In this document: positions 35,372 to 37,738 of the stretch, piece by piece
Layout of the letters: every line of letters starts with the position of its first letter
Position numbering within the stretch: the stretch's first letter is position 1
Assembly (NCBI GenBank): GCA_035642125.1
Contig: DASQSZ010000392.1
Span: forward strand, 1 to 37,738
From: CALAED01 sp937891035
GTDB lineage: Bacteria; Actinomycetota; Actinomycetes; Streptosporangiales; Streptosporangiaceae
DNA: 37,738 nt
Direction of reading: 5' to 3'
Notes under the pieces: model-generated
Seen by the model: the letters and a program-made list of their open reading frames with translations, nothing else
What the model was told of the DNA's origin: nothing
Databases searched by the model: none
Position numbers and translations under genes: made by a program

Positions 35372-36975
35372 CACCCATCTGTGCCCGTCCGGCGCTGCCG
35401 GGCGGGCACAGATGACCTGCGATAGAAGGGGCGCGGGCGGTGCGTAGGTAGTTGCCGGTTCAGCTCGGAACCGTTGGATCCAGCCGCCGCGCCCGCCGCC
35501 ACCGCCAGCTCGTCGGCCAGCTGATCGAAGCCGACGGCGGGCCGCGCGACCGCCAGTTCACCGGCGATACGCAGTACCAGCGGCAGGCGGGCACAGCGTT
35601 CTGCCAACGCCGCGGCACTACACGGATCGACATCCACACGGTCGCCCACCACTCGGCGTAGCAGGGTGAGCGCTTCCGCCGCCTGCAGCGGGCCCAATTC
35701 CAGCCGGTGGGCGCCTTTGCGGTCAACCAGGTCGGCCAATGTATCGCGGCTGGTCACAACCACCGCGCAGCGGGAGCCGGCAGGCAGCAATGGCCACACC
35801 TGCGCCGGGGATGAGGCGTTGTCCAAAACGAGGAGCATGCGTTTGCGAGCCAGCAGGCTGCGTAGCCGGGCCATCCGCTTTTCGCCATCGACCAGAACAT
35901 CCAGATCGGCCGAGCCCAGCACGCGCAGGACGCCCGCTAGCGTCTCGCCCGGGTCACTCGGGCGAGGCGGGGCGTTCCCCCGTAGGTCGACGTAAAGGTG
36001 CCCGTCTGGGAAGCGCTCGGCCATACGGCACGCCCAGTACAGCGCGAGCGCGCTCTTACCGACCCCCGCCGGACCGGTGATGACGCAGATCGTTTGGGTT
36101 TGCGCATCGGCGCTTGACCGGGCGAGCAAGCTGTCGAGCATGCGGAGCTCGGCTGTCCGCCCCGTGAACCCAGCGGCGACAGGCGGCAACTGCGCGAGTA
36201 TGGATAGACCGTCGGTCGTATGAGGTGGATGATCGACCGGTTGGGGAGGCCGGTCATGCCGGCCGCGCAGCATCTCTTCGTGCAACCTGCGCAGCTCAGC
36301 TCCAGGTTCGGTGCCAAGCTGCTCGATCAGGTGCCCGCGCAGCCGTGCGTAGTGGGCCAATGCTTCGGCGGTGCGTCCCAAGGCGCACAAGCCGCGCATC
36401 AGCAGGCCGGCCAGCGGTTCCGCCAGCGGAAACCGGTGGACGAGGCCGGTGAGCCGGGTGACGACGGCAGCGGGCCGGCCCAGTAGCAACTGGGCTTGCG
36501 CCCAGGCGACGGTGGCGCTGACGTACTGCTGTTCGATGCCGTGCCGAATGCGCCCCGCCCAGTCTCCGGGGACGTCGGTCAGCGGGGAACCACGCCACAG
36601 GCCGAGCGCCTCTTCCAGCAATGTGACGTGTCCGGCGTCGTGTTCAGGGTTCTGTGCCCGTCTCGCCAGATCCTGGAACCGATGCAGGTCTACCAGTTGA
36701 CGATCGACCTGCAGCACATACCCGCCGCTGCGGCGCTCGATGGGTATCGCGATCTCGGCCAGCGCCTGCCGTAGCCGTGTGATGTGGGCATAGAGCGAAT
36801 TCGTCGCCCGATCAGGCGGCTCGTCCCACACCCTGGCGGCCAGAGACTGAAGCGATACCAGGCGCCCGGCGTCAACGGCCAAGGCGGCGAACACCGCACG
36901 CCTTTGTGGTGGACCCAAATGGACGCTGCGGTCGTTGACGATCACCTCGACCGGGCCCAGCAAACGGATCTCCAT
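35317..36975 (-). CDS. SARP/AfsR-family transcriptional regulator, 3'-truncated
   Basis: 552 aa from ATG 36975 with GGAAGGAAGGAG directly upstream; ATG 37026 would add 17 residues. OmpR-like winged-helix DNA-binding domain (MEIRLLGPVEV, LGPPQRRAVFAALA, SLYAHITRLRQAL, GGYVLQV; 1-92), bacterial transcriptional activator domain (98-240), then NB-ARC: FTGR (270), Walker A GPAGVGKS (301-308), Walker B MLLVLDNA (380-387), VVVTSRD, ARLPLVLRIAG. The homology-like part stops at LADELAVAAGAA (~497). The last ~55 residues are Arg/Ser-rich and run through the hairpin at 35376-35414 and into the antisense end of paralogue C, so a winged-helix/TPR C-terminus has probably been lost. SARPs activate pathway genes through 11-bp direct repeats, and such repeats lie at 30867-30917. 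Confidence 0.9.
   Translation of the reverse strand: MEIRLLGPVEVIVNDRSVHLGPPQRRAVFAALAVDAGRLVSLQSLAARVWDEPPDRATNSLYAHITRLRQALAEIAIPIERRSGGYVLQVDRQLVDLHRFQDLARRAQNPEHDAGHVTLLEEALGLWRGSPLTDVPGDWAGRIRHGIEQQYVSATVAWAQAQLLLGRPAAVVTRLTGLVHRFPLAEPLAGLLMRGLCALGRTAEALAHYARLRGHLIEQLGTEPGAELRRLHEEMLRGRHDRPPQPVDHPPHTTDGLSILAQLPPVAAGFTGRTAELRMLDSLLARSSADAQTQTICVITGPAGVGKSALALYWACRMAERFPDGHLYVDLRGNAPPRPSDPGETLAGVLRVLGSADLDVLVDGEKRMARLRSLLARKRMLLVLDNASSPAQVWPLLPAGSRCAVVVTSRDTLADLVDRKGAHRLELGPLQAAEALTLLRRVVGDRVDVDPCSAAALAERCARLPLVLRIAGELAVARPAVGFDQLADELAVAAGAAAGSNGSELNRQLPTHRPRPFYRRSSVPARQRRTGTDGCYVDISPAARGCRRRSGS
35376..35414. terminator. long bidirectional hairpin after the GT2 operon, inside the SARP reading frame
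   Basis: Left arm 35376-35393 and right arm 35397-35414 pair over 18 bp with a single G-U wobble and a 3-nt loop (GCT). There is no T-tract, but the stem is very stable. It lies 4 bp past the stop of paralogue C and within the tail of the convergent SARP ORF. Confidence 0.8.
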
Positions 36976-37040
36976 TCTCCTTCCTTCCGTGTTGCTCTGT
37001 TCGGGGGCCGGCGCAGCCGTGCTCATGAGGGAACAGCCGT

Positions 37041-37738
37041 TCACAACAGGACGGCATTGGCTAGGGCGGGATGGTGGGCGAGCGCGACTGTGACGCCAAG
37101 GGTGGCCACCCACAGCACCGTGATGGCGACCATGGCGCGATCCCGCAGCAGGACCCGCACCGGATCGCTGTCGCCTCGGCCCACAAGCTGGATCTGCAGA
37201 TATCTGAAGAGAGCGAACAACGCGAACGGGGTGGACACCACCATCGCCGTCTGACCATGGTCGGGGCCGAACGGAGCCTCGGTGCCCAGATAGGTCAGTC
37301 CCGCGACGAGGGCGAGAACGGCTGTGATCTGCAGCAGCCAGTTGGCCAACTCCACCGAGTAGCCGTGCAGCGCTGGCCGGTGCGCGATCCCCGCCTCCAG
37401 TAGCTCCTGGCGGCGTTTGCCGATGAGTAGCAGGAGAGATAGTGAGAACACCGAGACCAGCAGCCATCCGGCCGCCTGTTCGCCGACCGCCAGATACCCC
37501 TGGACGACCCGGAGCACGAAACCCAGCGCGACGGTGCCCACGTCGACCAGTGGGATGTGCTTGAGGACACTGCTGTAGGCGAGGTTCAGCCCCAGGTAGG
37601 CCAGCACCGGCCAGTACGGCACCCCTGCCACGACGATCACCACGGTGAGCAGGGCGAGCAAGACGATGCAGTAGAGATATCCACCCCATACCGGCACGCG
37701 ACCTGCGGCGATAGGGCGGCGACACTTGACCGGGTGGT
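37041..37738 (-). CDS. UbiA-family prenyl-phosphate phosphoribosyl/pentosyltransferase, 5' end outside window
   Basis: Partial: the frame is open at the right edge. The first visible residues HPVKCRRPIAAGRVPV follow the first Asp-rich motif of UbiA enzymes, which must lie just outside. The second motif region is AYSSVLKHIPLVDVGTVALGFVLR. Then come LLLIGKRRQELLEAG, HGYSVELANWLLQ and about seven TM segments. The combination LKH-x-P-LVDV and GKRR-x-EL is that of decaprenyl-phosphate phosphoribosyltransferases (Rv3806c-type), which move 5-phosphoribose from PRPP to a polyprenyl phosphate. It lies 65 bp upstream of the SARP start (14 bp from the alternative start) on the same strand, so the two are probably one transcript. 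A menaquinone-type UbiA is less likely on these motifs. Confidence 0.85.
   Translation of the reverse strand, partial: HPVKCRRPIAAGRVPVWGGYLYCIVLLALLTVVIVVAGVPYWPVLAYLGLNLAYSSVLKHIPLVDVGTVALGFVLRVVQGYLAVGEQAAGWLLVSVFSLSLLLLIGKRRQELLEAGIAHRPALHGYSVELANWLLQITAVLALVAGLTYLGTEAPFGPDHGQTAMVVSTPFALFALFRYLQIQLVGRGDSDPVRVLLRDRAMVAITVLWVATLGVTVALAHHPALANAVLL

Noticed and set aside
36976..37725. One long fused frame containing the SARP and the sequence upstream of it
   Set aside because: The upstream part is an out-of-frame reading of the UbiA-family gene. The SARP has its own start at 36975.
28564..37738. Mycobacterial-type arabinogalactan locus
   Set aside because: Only glf and a UbiA-type gene are shared. 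No EmbA/B/C, GlfT1/2-like, DprE1/2 or mycolyl genes are visible, so that label would overstate the evidence.

Overview
The window is high-GC DNA (about 70-73% by eye over the first 28 kb) with GTG/TTG starts, purine-rich ribosome binding sites, a LuxR-type LAL regulator, an AfsR/SARP-type regulator and a complete GlgE alpha-glucan pathway. This points to a filamentous actinomycete. A Streptosporangiales or Streptomyces-like host is my inference; the sequence does not name a genus.

Left part (1-10.1 kb): the 3' end of a LAL regulator; a duplicated TM-plus-PH-like membrane protein; glgB; a HutC/GntR regulator convergent with glgB and divergent from a 73-aa orphan protein across a dyad; a membrane-anchored GH39-like hydrolase; a cytochrome P450 with an altered oxygen-activation motif; and a small membrane protein.

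Middle (10.1-19.1 kb): a tightly packed minus-strand surface-polysaccharide operon of eight genes. In transcription order: polyprenyl-P glycosyltransferase-like GT2, CelD/FemAB-like GNAT, GT2, polysaccharide deacetylase, Wzx-like flippase, 758-aa polytopic protein (polymerase or GT-C candidate), GT2, small membrane protein. Most junctions overlap or nearly touch.

GlgE block (19.4-28.2 kb): glgE-treS-mak on the minus strand, with TTGA stop/start overlaps, and glgP divergent. Trehalose goes to maltose (TreS), to maltose-1-phosphate (Mak), to alpha-1,4-glucan (GlgE), and is branched by GlgB. GlgP degrades the glucan. glgB lies 14 kb away, beyond the polysaccharide operon.

Right part (28.2-37.7 kb): a lower-GC cassette (about 48-65%). 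It holds glf (UDP-galactopyranose mutase) and a membrane GT2 on the minus strand. Divergent from these is a plus-strand operon of a membrane-anchored EEP-fold hydrolase, an LPG-synthase-TM (UPF0104) protein and two further GT2s that are colinear paralogues of the first. Convergent to them are a UbiA-family prenyl-phosphate pentosyltransferase (cut by the window end) and a SARP regulator with a truncated 3' end. The two divergent transcription units share a strikingly symmetric operator/promoter at 30851-30933: four CTTGTC half-sites on an 11-bp period flanked at equal distance by -10-like hexamers. I read this cassette as a candidate SARP-regulated furanose (Galf, possibly pentofuranose) glycan pathway, which is the most novel-looking content here.
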